Shown here in pieces: positions 35,770 through 44,820 of a DNA stretch of 64,000 nucleotides. Positions within the stretch are counted from its first letter, which is position 1. The number at the start of each line of letters is the position of its first letter. A program made the position numbers and the translations under genes. The notes beneath the pieces are model-generated. The model ran no database searches, had not been told where the DNA came from, and saw only the letters and a list, made by a program, of their open reading frames with translations. The DNA is from Parabacteroides goldsteinii DSM 19448 = WAL 12034 (lineage in GTDB: Bacteria; Bacteroidota; Bacteroidia; Bacteroidales; Tannerellaceae), in NCBI RefSeq assembly GCF_000969835.1, contig NZ_KQ033913.1:1627716-1691715 (forward strand), written 5' to 3'.

Positions 35770-36124
35770 TAGTTCATGAAGAACTACGTTTATAATGTGG
35801 GCAAATATAAGGATTATTTCGGGGTGCGCAACATACGATGGCTTGTTTTTTAGGGGGAGATAAGAATAAATATCTATTAGGGGACGCAAACGACGCAAAG
35901 AACGCAGATGCATGCAGAGAAAGATTGATTATTAAAAAGTCTGCGAGCGTCTGCGCCTTCTGCGTCGTTTGCGTCCCCTAACACCGTTCTGTTTTGGTAC
36001 CAACGAGGTACCGGAGAGGGTTTCACAAGGGGATGCTACAAAAGGAAAAACTGATGTTATTCAACAGAAATTCTCTATAAAACGGTTCATTATCAATAGG
36101 AATACTAGAGTTCTTCATGAACTA
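35770..36124. repeat. Region bounded by a 16-bp inverted-repeat pair
   Basis: TAGTTCATGAAGAACT (35770-35785) and its exact reverse complement AGTTCTTCATGAACTA (36109-36124) lie 323 bp apart, the second ending 15 bp before the HU-like gene. Each copy is itself a near-palindrome. The enclosed DNA has no gene; it holds the long hairpin at 35877-35981 and two GGTACC sites at 35996-36012. The layout resembles invertible promoter segments of Bacteroidales; no recombinase gene is nearby. Confidence 0.5.
35877..35981. repeat. 105-bp hairpin element with 21-bp perfect ends
   Basis: The ends start TTAGGGGACGCAAACGACGC and are perfect inverted copies over 21 bp (35877-35897, 35961-35981). Pairing continues imperfectly for about 20 bp more through CGCAGAtGC / GCgTCTGCG segments, leaving an AT-rich loop near 35919-35940. 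The form is that of a MITE-like element or very stable RNA hairpin. Confidence 0.75.
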
Positions 36125-36139
36125 AAATACCCAATAAAC

Positions 36140-36919
36140 ATGGCAAAAGACGAACCTAAACGGAGAAGCATCATCGGCACACTGGTCGATAACAAATTGA
36201 CCGAGCGCGAAGACGACTCCACCATCAACATCACTTATGTGGGCCGACGCTCTATCGACGGCCTGTGCAGCCTTGCCGCCAAAGCAGGCAGCAAATTTTC
36301 AGCTTCCGAGCTGCTGACCGCTTACAAGGATATCGAAAAGCAGGCGAAGGAAGAAGTATACTCAGGTGCTACCGTCGAATTCGGTTTCGCCAACAACTCC
36401 CTGGGAGTCGAAGGCGCCGTGATCGGCCCAGGCGCCGGTTTCGATCCCGCCGTCAACCGCGTGGTTATGCGCTGCATCCCGCTGGTAGGGCTCCGTCCTG
36501 AGCTCGACATGATCGACGTGATTATCAACGGCACCAACGAAGGAATGCCGACCGTCACGACCCTCTACGACGTGTTCACCAAGACGACCAACGCGAAGCT
36601 CACGCCCGGCAACACGCTCAACGGCAAAGGCAACCGCGTGAAAATAGCCGGCAGCGAAGGCAAGGAAGTAGGCTTCTTCTTCGTCGACGCCACCGACGAA
36701 ACGAAGGTCGTGCCCGTGCCCGAGACAGCCATCTCGCGCAACGAACCGTCGAGCTTCTCCTTCATCATCCCCGCACTGCCCAACGGCAACTACTATCTGG
36801 AGATAGCGACACAATACGGTGGGCAGAGCACAAAAATATTGAAAGAAGTACGCCGTAGCCGCTTTCCCTATCTGCTTCAGGTAGGTTCGGGCGGAAGTGA
36901 CCGGCCCGAAATAGAGTGA
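36140..36919 (+). CDS. HU-like DNA-binding domain protein with DUF4469
   Basis: 259 residues from ATG 36140 (MAKDEPKRRS); upstream in-frame codons back to 35969 look non-coding and cross the hairpin element. The N-terminal 120 residues match the HU/IHF-like domain of Bacteroidales (VGRRSIDGLCSLAAKAGSKF; then VEFGFANNSLGVEGAVIGPG). The C-terminal 100 residues match DUF4469, an immunoglobulin-like fold (TPGNTLNGKGNRVKIAGSEG). Such proteins are common in many copies per genome and their role is unknown. It is followed by 23-bp repeats and then the giant surface protein. Confidence 0.9.
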   Translation: MAKDEPKRRSIIGTLVDNKLTEREDDSTINITYVGRRSIDGLCSLAAKAGSKFSASELLTAYKDIEKQAKEEVYSGATVEFGFANNSLGVEGAVIGPGAGFDPAVNRVVMRCIPLVGLRPELDMIDVIINGTNEGMPTVTTLYDVFTKTTNAKLTPGNTLNGKGNRVKIAGSEGKEVGFFFVDATDETKVVPVPETAISRNEPSSFSFIIPALPNGNYYLEIATQYGGQSTKILKEVRRSRFPYLLQVGSGGSDRPEIE

Positions 36920-36947
36920 CTGGCCCCCTCCATCCTCCCTCCCCGTA

Positions 36948-37039
36948 AAAGTCCGGAGGTCGGACCTTATAAGGTCCGGCACCCGGACTCGGGAAGGTCC
37001 GACACCAAGACCCGGGAAGGTCCGGCTACCGGACCAAAC
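36948..37039. repeat. Four 23-bp dyad repeats, locus D
   Basis: Units start at 36948, 36971, 36994 and 37017, each beginning AAGGTCC (AAAGTCC in the first) and containing an internal dyad. The clearest are GGTCCGG-cta-CCGGACC (37019-37035) and the palindrome GGACCTTATAAGGTCC (36962-36977). They end 50 bp before the ATG of the GLUG protein. Together they could be iterated protein-binding sites or a transcript leader with several hairpins. Confidence 0.8.
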
Positions 37040-37089
37040 GCTCCCGAGGTTATAAACCATCGAAAATACTACATTAATCATTTATACGT

Positions 37090-40000
37090 ATGAATACAAC
37101 AGAACTACGCCCCTTGGCAACCCGCCGTTTACTCGCCGGGTTGTTTTTTGTTATTATGGCGGCAACCCCCTTCATAACACACGCCGCTCCGGCCGGTGAA
37201 GGGTGGAACGGCGAAATAGCCGACAAAATCGAAAATGCCGCCGGCAATTCCGGCGACACAGCCGATAAACCTATCCTCATCAAAGAGGCCGCCGAACTGG
37301 CCTATCTGGCACAGCAAGCCAATGAAGGAGGTTATATATTGGAACTTGAAAACGGAAATAAGATCGACAACACGGACGAATCCTCCAAACAAGGTTTCTC
37401 CGGTTATTATTTCGCTCTCTCCGCCGACATCGACCTGAACGGATATGAGTGGACGCCGATAGGAAACAATACTCACCCATTCAGAGGCCATTTCAATGGC
37501 GACGGACATGTCGTAAGAGGATTGAAGATGAATGTGGAGATTGAGACCAAGAGTACAACCTATGCCGGATTATTCGGTTACATAAAGAACGGTACGCTCC
37601 GCAATCTGGGCGTATGGCTGGCATCGGAAGGGATAGAGGTTTCTTCAACAGATACTGGCATTATCTTTGCCGGAGGATTGGCCGGAGCTGTGACGGGAAC
37701 AGCCTCAAATACTCCTGCCGGTATCCAAAATTGCTATGTGGAAGGAGAGGGTAATATAGCAGTCAGGTCAACAGATAATACTATTAGAATTCATGTCGGA
37801 GGAATAGTTGGAGCAGCAATGACTGGCACATGTATTATTACCCATTGTTACACAACGGTAGATGTAGAAACAGAACTGGTAGGTGGAAGTATTATCCATG
37901 TTGGTGGTATTGCCGGCTATGCTTTAGATATTTCCTATAGCTATGCTACAGGGAATTTGAAGGTGAAGGATATAAAAAAAGCTAGAGGGCTATTGGTAGG
38001 CGGCATTTGCGGACACGCTCCTAACGGGACAATAACAAACTGCGTGGCTCTGAATAAGGAAATCAGTAGTCCGGGATCAAATCTATGCTTCCGTATATGC
38101 CGTTCCAGCTCCGGAACCAACTACGCCAGTCCCCGCATGATAATAAACGGCCTACCGGTCACCGGTAACGACCAAGTCTCCAAAAACGGGACCGACATCT
38201 GGCTCGAGAACTTCAAGGAAACACTTTCGGGCACCTCCGGCAACAACGAATGGACAACGGCCTGGAGCTGGACAGAGGGTGAACTCCCACGTTTAAAAAA
38301 ACTAAATACCGACGGTACCACCTATTCCAACGAGCTGATATCCGGTCAGAAAGTCCGGTCCCAGTCAGCCTGTCTCTATCATAGCACTTGGGAATCCAAG
38401 ACCAACATCGCCCAATCCATAGAAAACGCCCCTCCTGCCGGAACCGACGAACCCGGCGACGGCCTATCGCCCGACAAACCTATACTGATTAAGAATGCCG
38501 CCGAACTGGCGTATCTGGCACAGCAGGTCAATGAAGGAGGCTATGTCTTGGAACTTGAAAACGGAAATAAAATCGACAACGAGGCCGATTCCTATAAACA
38601 AGGTTTCTCCAGTTATTATTTCGCTCTCTCCGACGATATCAAACTGGATGGAGGACTCTGGACTCCGATAGGACATATGCATATCTTCTGCGGCCACTTC
38701 GATGGCAAAGGGCATATTGTCGACGGACTGAGAATAGATCAGATTGATGGCTATATCGGATTATTCGGCTACGTTAATGACGGCACGATTTGCAATCTGG
38801 GTGTCCGCTTGCATGAAGACGGGATAAAGGTTGCTTCATCACGCCCTAAAGATAATATCTTCGCAGGCGGAATTGTCGGATATCTACTAGGATTAAACAT
38901 TGGTGCTTCTCTCCGCAATTGCTTCGTGGTTGGAGACGGAAAAGTGGAGATAACAGCTGGATACCAGGGGACAGTAGGAGCAATAGCTGGGTCGATTAAG
39001 AGTTCCGACTCTCATTCCGCCCTCCTGACCCATTGTTATTCCACAGTCGATGTGGAAGCAACAACAGAAAACCAGTGCTATGCAGGTGGCATCGTCGGTA
39101 GATCCAATAGTATCCTTTCCTACACCTACGCCACCGGAAGCGTGAAAACCAACAACGCCACTGAACAATCCGCCGGCGGCATTTGCGGAAGAAGAGAAGG
39201 CGGAGAACTAACCCATAACCTCGCCCTGAACAGCGAAGTGACAGTATCCGGCGGCTCCGACTCCCACCGGATAGCCGGCTCCAATCTCAACGACGAGACG
39301 TCTCCCGGTTCCTCCTTCAACTATGCCTGCCCCTCCATGTCGCTGAAGAACCAACCCTTCACCGACGATCCTTCCAGCCTCGACGGTGCAAACACCTGGG
39401 CAGACCAATTCAGGAACGACCTCCAAAACATCCCGGTATCACCATCGGACGTTAACGAATGGACAACAGCCTGGATTTGGCCCGACACCCCGTCCGGCCA
39501 ACCTGCCTTGCTCCCCCAGCTAAAACGGCTCAACCCCGACGGCACTTACCCCGAAGGCTCCTCCGCCGACAACCTGCTTGCCGGACAGCCCTCACTCGCC
39601 ACCGTTGACTTCCTTTCCGTCCAACCCGACCCGGCGTCTTCCATCGAAAACCTGGGTGGCGGCGACGGCTCAACCGCTGCAACTCCCATCCGCATCCGCA
39701 ATGCCGTCGAACTGGCCTACCTCGCCCGTCAGGTCAACAACGGCGGTCAAACCCTACAGCTCCTCTATGGCAAAAGCATCGACAACACCGCCGATGATAA
39801 CCTCAAAGGCTTCGCCGGCTACCACTTCGCCCTCTCCGACGACATCGACCTGAAAAGGCAAAACTGGACGCCAATAGGGAATGAAGACTCCCCATTCATG
39901 GGAAATTTCAATGGCGACGGGCATGTCATAAAAGGTTTGAAAATAAGTATTCACAATGAAACGGATGCCGATGTATATGCCGGATTGTTCGGCTACGTTC

Positions 40001-42966
40001 TAAACGGTACGTTCTGCAACCTGGGTATATGGCTGGCTCCGGAAGGGATAGAGATATTCTCAAGCCAAAGCGATATTTGTGCCGGAGGACTGGCAGGATA
40101 TATATCCGCATTATATACCAATAATATTATCAGCGTCTCCTGTATCCACAACTGCTACGTGGAAGCAGAAGGGAACGGTACAATCAGAGGTAGAGGAACA
40201 GGAGATAACCTTGTCAACATTGGAGGAATAGCAGGAAATGCGTATGCAGAAATAACCCATTGTTACGCTACCGTCAATGTAGAAGGAACAAACAATAGAG
40301 CGGCTCGTATCGGCGGCATTGTCGGAGAAGGAGGCCCTGCCATTTCCTATACTTATGCCACTGGGAAAATAAAATGTAGCGGTTCGTGTTTTATAGGCGG
40401 CATTACAGGAAGAAGTACAGGTAGCTCAATAACAAACTGCCTGGCCTTGAACAAGGAGATTACGACTGACGAAAAAGGCCATATCTTATTCAATCGTATA
40501 GCAGGATTTGCCTCCACCTCTACCTCCAACTACTCCACCCCCCGCATGATGCTAAACGGTCAACCTACCAAGAACGCCGATAGAGACTTCGCCGGCGCCG
40601 ACACCTGGACCGACAAATTCAAGGAAGACCTGCTAAAAGAGCCTTCCGATAACAACGAATGGGCAACAGCCTGGAAATGGGCGGACGGTAAACTTCCATG
40701 CCTGAAAAAAAGTAACCCCGACGGCAGCTATTCCAGCTCCCTGATAGCTGGGCAAACGCCCCATCAGGCGGACGACTTCCTTTATCACTCCCCCTGGGCC
40801 GACAATGCTGTCACTTCCATTGAAAACGCCACTCCTTCCGGCGCCTCCCAACCCGGCGACGGCTCCTCCCCAAACACCCCTATCCTTATCAAAGATGCCG
40901 CCGAACTGGCGTATCTGGCACAACAGGTGAATGCGGGAGGCTATGTATTGGAGTTTAGCGATGGAAGCAAGATTGACAACGCCAATGAAATCACCAAACG
41001 CGGTTTTTCCGGCTACTACTTCTCCCTCTCCGATGATATTAAGCTGGAGGGAGGAAACTGGATACCGATAGGAGATGACAACAGCTTCCGGGGCCACTTC
41101 GATGGCAAAGGACATACAGTGGATGGACTGAGAGTGGACGTTGTTAAAGAGAATTCATCAGAGAATTCATTAGATAATACGCCTGCATACGCCGGATTAT
41201 TCGGTTATGTTGAAGATGGTACGCTCTGTAACCTGGGTGTCCGCCTGCATGAAGATGGTATAAAGGCAGTTTCAAATAATAACGATGCCTTTGCCGGAGG
41301 AATTGTAGGACTTCAAATTGGATTTGAAGATAACACCCTTCTCCGTAATTGCTTCGTAGTTGGAAACGGGAAGGTGGAAGCTACAGCTGAATTCTTAGGC
41401 TTTGCCGGAGGAATAGCCGGATTGATAAGCTTTTCCGTCCCTAACTCCGCCACCCTTACCCATTGCTATGCAACAGTCGATGTCGAAGCAACAGCAAATA
41501 CCACCTGTTGTGCAGGCGGCATTGCCGGAAGTTCCTACGGGCACCTTTCCTACACCTATGCCACCGGAAGTGTAAAGACAAACAAGACCAACCAATATGC
41601 CGGCGGCATTTGCGGAGATATAGTCGGCGGAGAACTAACCCACAGCCTCGCCCTGAACAGTGAAGTAACAGCAAACGGCGCCAACGCCCACCGGATAGCC
41701 AGCAACTCTTTTCCGCCCGATTCTCCTCCTGATTTTCCGTCTGATTTACTTCCCGTCCTCGACGCTAACTACGCCCGCCCAGCCATGTCGCTGAACAACG
41801 GCTCAGATTCCGGTTCCACAACCGTAACCTCTCCCGACGGCAGCTCCCTCGACGGCGCAGACACCTGGCTCGATACCTTCGCCGACGACCTGACAACCGA
41901 CGATGCCACCAACGATGGCTGGAAATCCAGCGCCTGGACATGGCCTGCCGCCCCGTCCACGCTGTTACCCAAACTGGCCCTCGTCACCTTCGACGACTCC
42001 GGCACCCCCAACGGCTTCACCCCCTGGTCGGCACCGGCTACGACGGCGGTATACGGCTCTTTAAGTTCCCCGGCAGTTTCAGTCGCCCAACCCGACATCG
42101 ATGCAGCCGACTACCTTGTCAACCGTCCCCTCCTCCACGTCACCCAACCGGCTGAAGGAGGAACACTGGCCGTCTACCTCGCCGACCCGGCAAACCCGAT
42201 GGCACCGGCTCCCGGTACGCCGCCCCTCACCGACGGCACCAACGGCTCCGAAAGCATCCCCGTCGCCCCCGGCACCGCCCTCTGGCTCACCAACACCCCA
42301 AAGGCAGGCTACGACTTCGAAGCCTACCTCTCCGGCCCAGCCTCCGACGGTGTCACCCAACCCGTCAGCGGACAGTCACTCACAATGACCGCCGCCGACC
42401 TATGGATCACGGCCTCCTTCACCGCACAGGCACCGCCGCCGCCTCCAACGCCGGTCTACTACGACGTCACCCTTCCCTCCGTGGAAGGCGCCACGACCGA
42501 CCCCGCCGCCGGCACGTACTCCGTCGAAGCCAAGGAGAGCTTCCGCTTCTTCCTCACCCTCGACGAAGCCTACTCGCAGTCGCAGCCCGTCGTCATCACC
42601 GACCGCGGTGAAACGATCACACCCCGCACGAGCGATGGGGCCTATATCGTGAAAACCGTCCACAGCGACGTCTCCATCTCAATCGCCGGCATCGTCGAAA
42701 ACGACCCTGTCGCCAACGAGTCCATCGCCGCCCCCTCCGATGCCCTCCGCATCTGGACGGAGCCGGGTACCCTCTGCATCGACCTCGACATTACCAACCG
42801 CACAAGCACCGACACGGATACCGTTCCTTCCGTCCGCATCATCTCCGCCGACGGACGGCTGCTGCACGACTTCCGCCTTGTCCCCGGCCTGAACCGCCGC
42901 AATCTGGCCCCCGGCCTCTACATCATCCAGGCCGGCCAAACAGTCCGGAAGGTAATCGTGAAATAA
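37090..42966 (+). CDS. Giant secreted GLUG-repeat surface protein
   Basis: 1958 residues. A signal peptide (LLAGLFFVIMAATPFITHA) is cleaved near residue 33. Four long repeats of about 400 residues begin at about 59, 462, 864 and 1262, each starting like PILIKxAAELAYLAQQVNEGG and containing GLFGYVxDGTLCNLGV and many short GG-I-x-G turns of the GLUG type (PF07581). Then come beta-rich modules: GGTLAVYLADPANP (about 1690), a Pro-rich linker PPPPPTP near 1780, and VTLPSVEGATTDPAAGTYSV. The end, SADGRLLHDFRLVPGLNRRN then GLYIIQAGQTVRKVIVK, resembles a type IX-type sorting tail. It probably is an adhesin; secretion route is uncertain. No Shine-Dalgarno is seen. GC is high, mainly towards the 3' end. 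Confidence 0.85.
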   Translation: MNTTELRPLATRRLLAGLFFVIMAATPFITHAAPAGEGWNGEIADKIENAAGNSGDTADKPILIKEAAELAYLAQQANEGGYILELENGNKIDNTDESSKQGFSGYYFALSADIDLNGYEWTPIGNNTHPFRGHFNGDGHVVRGLKMNVEIETKSTTYAGLFGYIKNGTLRNLGVWLASEGIEVSSTDTGIIFAGGLAGAVTGTASNTPAGIQNCYVEGEGNIAVRSTDNTIRIHVGGIVGAAMTGTCIITHCYTTVDVETELVGGSIIHVGGIAGYALDISYSYATGNLKVKDIKKARGLLVGGICGHAPNGTITNCVALNKEISSPGSNLCFRICRSSSGTNYASPRMIINGLPVTGNDQVSKNGTDIWLENFKETLSGTSGNNEWTTAWSWTEGELPRLKKLNTDGTTYSNELISGQKVRSQSACLYHSTWESKTNIAQSIENAPPAGTDEPGDGLSPDKPILIKNAAELAYLAQQVNEGGYVLELENGNKIDNEADSYKQGFSSYYFALSDDIKLDGGLWTPIGHMHIFCGHFDGKGHIVDGLRIDQIDGYIGLFGYVNDGTICNLGVRLHEDGIKVASSRPKDNIFAGGIVGYLLGLNIGASLRNCFVVGDGKVEITAGYQGTVGAIAGSIKSSDSHSALLTHCYSTVDVEATTENQCYAGGIVGRSNSILSYTYATGSVKTNNATEQSAGGICGRREGGELTHNLALNSEVTVSGGSDSHRIAGSNLNDETSPGSSFNYACPSMSLKNQPFTDDPSSLDGANTWADQFRNDLQNIPVSPSDVNEWTTAWIWPDTPSGQPALLPQLKRLNPDGTYPEGSSADNLLAGQPSLATVDFLSVQPDPASSIENLGGGDGSTAATPIRIRNAVELAYLARQVNNGGQTLQLLYGKSIDNTADDNLKGFAGYHFALSDDIDLKRQNWTPIGNEDSPFMGNFNGDGHVIKGLKISIHNETDADVYAGLFGYVLNGTFCNLGIWLAPEGIEIFSSQSDICAGGLAGYISALYTNNIISVSCIHNCYVEAEGNGTIRGRGTGDNLVNIGGIAGNAYAEITHCYATVNVEGTNNRAARIGGIVGEGGPAISYTYATGKIKCSGSCFIGGITGRSTGSSITNCLALNKEITTDEKGHILFNRIAGFASTSTSNYSTPRMMLNGQPTKNADRDFAGADTWTDKFKEDLLKEPSDNNEWATAWKWADGKLPCLKKSNPDGSYSSSLIAGQTPHQADDFLYHSPWADNAVTSIENATPSGASQPGDGSSPNTPILIKDAAELAYLAQQVNAGGYVLEFSDGSKIDNANEITKRGFSGYYFSLSDDIKLEGGNWIPIGDDNSFRGHFDGKGHTVDGLRVDVVKENSSENSLDNTPAYAGLFGYVEDGTLCNLGVRLHEDGIKAVSNNNDAFAGGIVGLQIGFEDNTLLRNCFVVGNGKVEATAEFLGFAGGIAGLISFSVPNSATLTHCYATVDVEATANTTCCAGGIAGSSYGHLSYTYATGSVKTNKTNQYAGGICGDIVGGELTHSLALNSEVTANGANAHRIASNSFPPDSPPDFPSDLLPVLDANYARPAMSLNNGSDSGSTTVTSPDGSSLDGADTWLDTFADDLTTDDATNDGWKSSAWTWPAAPSTLLPKLALVTFDDSGTPNGFTPWSAPATTAVYGSLSSPAVSVAQPDIDAADYLVNRPLLHVTQPAEGGTLAVYLADPANPMAPAPGTPPLTDGTNGSESIPVAPGTALWLTNTPKAGYDFEAYLSGPASDGVTQPVSGQSLTMTAADLWITASFTAQAPPPPPTPVYYDVTLPSVEGATTDPAAGTYSVEAKESFRFFLTLDEAYSQSQPVVITDRGETITPRTSDGAYIVKTVHSDVSISIAGIVENDPVANESIAAPSDALRIWTEPGTLCIDLDITNRTSTDTDTVPSVRIISADGRLLHDFRLVPGLNRRNLAPGLYIIQAGQTVRKVIVK
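37264..42060 (+). repeat. Four 1.2-kb in-frame coding repeats
   Basis: Equivalent codons lie at 37264, 38473, 39679 and 40873, giving periods of 1209, 1206 and 1194 bp, all multiples of three. Repeats 1 and 2 share long nearly identical stretches (for example around GGAACTTGAAAACGGAAATA in both). Repeats 2 and 4 share the DGKGH-DGLR version, and 1 and 3 the NGDGH version, so the array alternates and may have grown by doubling a two-repeat block. Confidence 0.8.
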
Positions 42967-42996
42967 GCGGGTAATAACCGGAAGGTAGTTCAAAAA

Positions 42997-43031
42997 AATC
43001 AGGCGGCTCCTACGTAAGGAGTCGCCTGATT
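42997..43031. terminator. Hairpin terminator after the GLUG gene
   Basis: AATCAGGCGGCTCCT (42997-43011) pairs with AGGAGTCGCCTGATT (43017-43031) with one mismatch. It lies between convergent genes; the T run is weak on the plus strand and A-rich (CAAAAAAA) on the other side, so it fits the minus-strand gene well. Confidence 0.75.
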
Positions 43032-43070
43032 GCTTTATTGATTGATGTACTTAATATTAATGTAAGTAAA

Positions 43071-43952
43071 TTATAATCCGTCTATTTCTTCTACCGACAG
43101 TCCTGTACATTGGGCTATCGTTTCGGGATTGATTCCCTGCTTCTTTAAATTGGCGGCAATAAGACGTTGCTCTTCTGCTTTTCCTTCTGCCTTACCTTTC
43201 GCTTTACCGATTTCGATGCCTCTTTCCAGTCCTTTTTCTATACCTTTCTCTTCCGCATAGTCTACCGTATTCTTATAATCCCGATAGCGTTTCAGGGCTT
43301 CATCATACAGAATACGTTCATCCTTGCTCAGACTTGCCACATCTGCCACTTCTAGCAATTTGTCGAAGACGGCTTTACGTGCCTTAAAAGGCATTCTTTC
43401 CAATGTATCCATATGCTTTAATAAATATAACCAACGTTCAAAATCTGTTTCACAATCATCCGGCTCTTTTGTAAACCAGGGCAGTTCCAGATAGACCTGA
43501 CGAATCTTGTCACTAAACACACGCCCCGTATCACGGTCTGCCAGTATAACGTCTGTACGAAACTTGGAGTTTATCCCCATCTTATAGTTTAACAGAAATA
43601 TGCCATATACCGGACATAAGCTAAACTTCCAGTCTTTTCCCTTCTCCCCTTGATTACTGATTGCCCGTGACAAGTAATAAATACCACGGTCGTAAAAGTA
43701 GGGTTGGGCTCCATTTTGCATTTCAACGACGAACAGGCCGCCTTTGTCATCCCTGCAATGAATGTCGAATATCACTCCCCGGTCCTCTATGGTTTCCGGT
43801 TGCTGGATAGGATTCAGGAAAGTGATGTCAACGATATGACGCTCATCTTTCAACAACTCATTCAGAAAATCAATTAATAACTCTTTGTGTACCTCTTGAC
43901 CGAAGATACGGTGGAAACCGAAGTCGGTAAAGGGATTGATAAACTTTCCCAT
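43071..43952 (-). CDS. Rpn/PD-(D/E)XK nuclease-family protein
   Basis: 293 residues from ATG 43952 (MGKFINPFTDFGFHRIFG), the family's usual first residues. It belongs to the PDDEXK_2/Rpn group (TIGR01784-like) annotated as transposase-related or recombination-promoting nucleases. The nuclease motif is visible: Asp in VIFDIHCRDDKG and ExQ in FVVEMQNG. The C terminus holds EKGIEKGLERGIEIGKAKGK, a Gly/Lys/Glu repeat common in these proteins. Copies are scattered and often numerous in Bacteroidales; a role in DNA exchange or defence is suspected, not proven. Confidence 0.88.
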   Translation of the reverse strand: MGKFINPFTDFGFHRIFGQEVHKELLIDFLNELLKDERHIVDITFLNPIQQPETIEDRGVIFDIHCRDDKGGLFVVEMQNGAQPYFYDRGIYYLSRAISNQGEKGKDWKFSLCPVYGIFLLNYKMGINSKFRTDVILADRDTGRVFSDKIRQVYLELPWFTKEPDDCETDFERWLYLLKHMDTLERMPFKARKAVFDKLLEVADVASLSKDERILYDEALKRYRDYKNTVDYAEEKGIEKGLERGIEIGKAKGKAEGKAEEQRLIAANLKKQGINPETIAQCTGLSVEEIDGL

Positions 43953-44050
43953 AACTAATGAATTTTGGTTGCCCCCTAATAGCAGGAAGTATCGCAAAGA
44001 TAGGAATTATTTCAATCGGCAAGCATTTGGGAAGGACTTTTTTTCAGATG

Positions 44051-44077
44051 CCGGCCGGTCCCATACGAACCGGCCGG
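44051..44077. terminator. GC-rich hairpin after pgl
   Basis: CCGGCCGGT (44051-44059) and ACCGGCCGG (44069-44077) pair perfectly around 9 nt. No T run follows on the minus strand. It probably marks the end of the rclA-gnd-zwf-pgl transcript. Confidence 0.55.
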
Positions 44078-44104
44078 TATTTACACAAACATATTGACTT
44101 ATCA

Positions 44105-44815
44105 TTACAGCGTCGTATACACTATCGAATCCACCGCATGCGACAGGATATAAGCTGCCGGCGTTGCATTCGTTATGGAATACCCCTTCTTCAATTCCTC
44201 TATTGCATCCGCTTTACCTTTGCCTAATACGGGGACCAGCAACGGCGAACCGTTCAGGATAAGCGGGCCCGTCATCGTGATGCGGAACTGTCCTGTTTCC
44301 GGATGCTGCGATACCGCATAATTGCGGCTGTCGGTCAGCAAGGGAAGATTGTCGGGGAAGATAGACGCCGTATGCGAATCTCCTCCTATACCCAGGATGA
44401 TACAATCGAAATAGGGAAACTGGCCGTGACGCGGCAGATACTCCTTCACGATACGCGAATAACGCATAGCCTCCGTCCCCGGTTCCCCTTCGCCATGAAT
44501 GCGGTGGATATGTTCGCGGGGAATGTGGAGCGGTTCGAACAACAGCTTGTTCGCATGACCGAAATTACTTTCCGCATCTGTCGGCGAAACGCAGCGTTCG
44601 TCCACCCAGAAGAAACGCATGTTGTTCCAGTCTATCTTATCTTTATATTCGTCTGCCCACAAGGCAAACATCTGTTTGGCCGTTTCACCACCCGACAGAG
44701 CCAGGTTGAACGGTTCATCATCCTCTTTACGGGCCATATAATCCATCAACTGGCGAGTCAATGCCCGTAATGCATCTTTGTTGTCTTTGTAATTCTCTAT
44801 TTTCATATGCTTCAT
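44105..44815 (-). CDS. pgl: 6-phosphogluconolactonase
   Basis: 236 residues from ATG 44815; a second ATG three codons on is also possible. It hydrolyses 6-phosphogluconolactone, step two of the oxidative pentose-phosphate pathway. This is the NagB/DevB-type enzyme: LALSGGETAKQMFALW near residue 45, FFWVDERCVSPTDAESN near 75, and CIILGIGGDSHTASIFP near 145. It follows zwf with 5 nt between stop and start and is the last gene of the rclA-gnd-zwf-pgl run. Confidence 0.95.
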   Translation of the reverse strand: MKHMKIENYKDNKDALRALTRQLMDYMARKEDDEPFNLALSGGETAKQMFALWADEYKDKIDWNNMRFFWVDERCVSPTDAESNFGHANKLLFEPLHIPREHIHRIHGEGEPGTEAMRYSRIVKEYLPRHGQFPYFDCIILGIGGDSHTASIFPDNLPLLTDSRNYAVSQHPETGQFRITMTGPLILNGSPLLVPVLGKGKADAIEELKKGYSITNATPAAYILSHAVDSIVYTTL

Positions 44816-44820
44816 TATTA

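Noticed and set aside
35969..36139. Upstream extension of the HU-like protein
   Set aside because: The added 57 residues come from the arm of the long hairpin and have no match to the family, whose members start at the MAKDE-type Met.
42679..42993. Minus-strand open frames at the 3' end of the GLUG gene
   Set aside because: High GC in the sense gene leaves several opposite frames free of stops; none has a start signal or recognisable domain.
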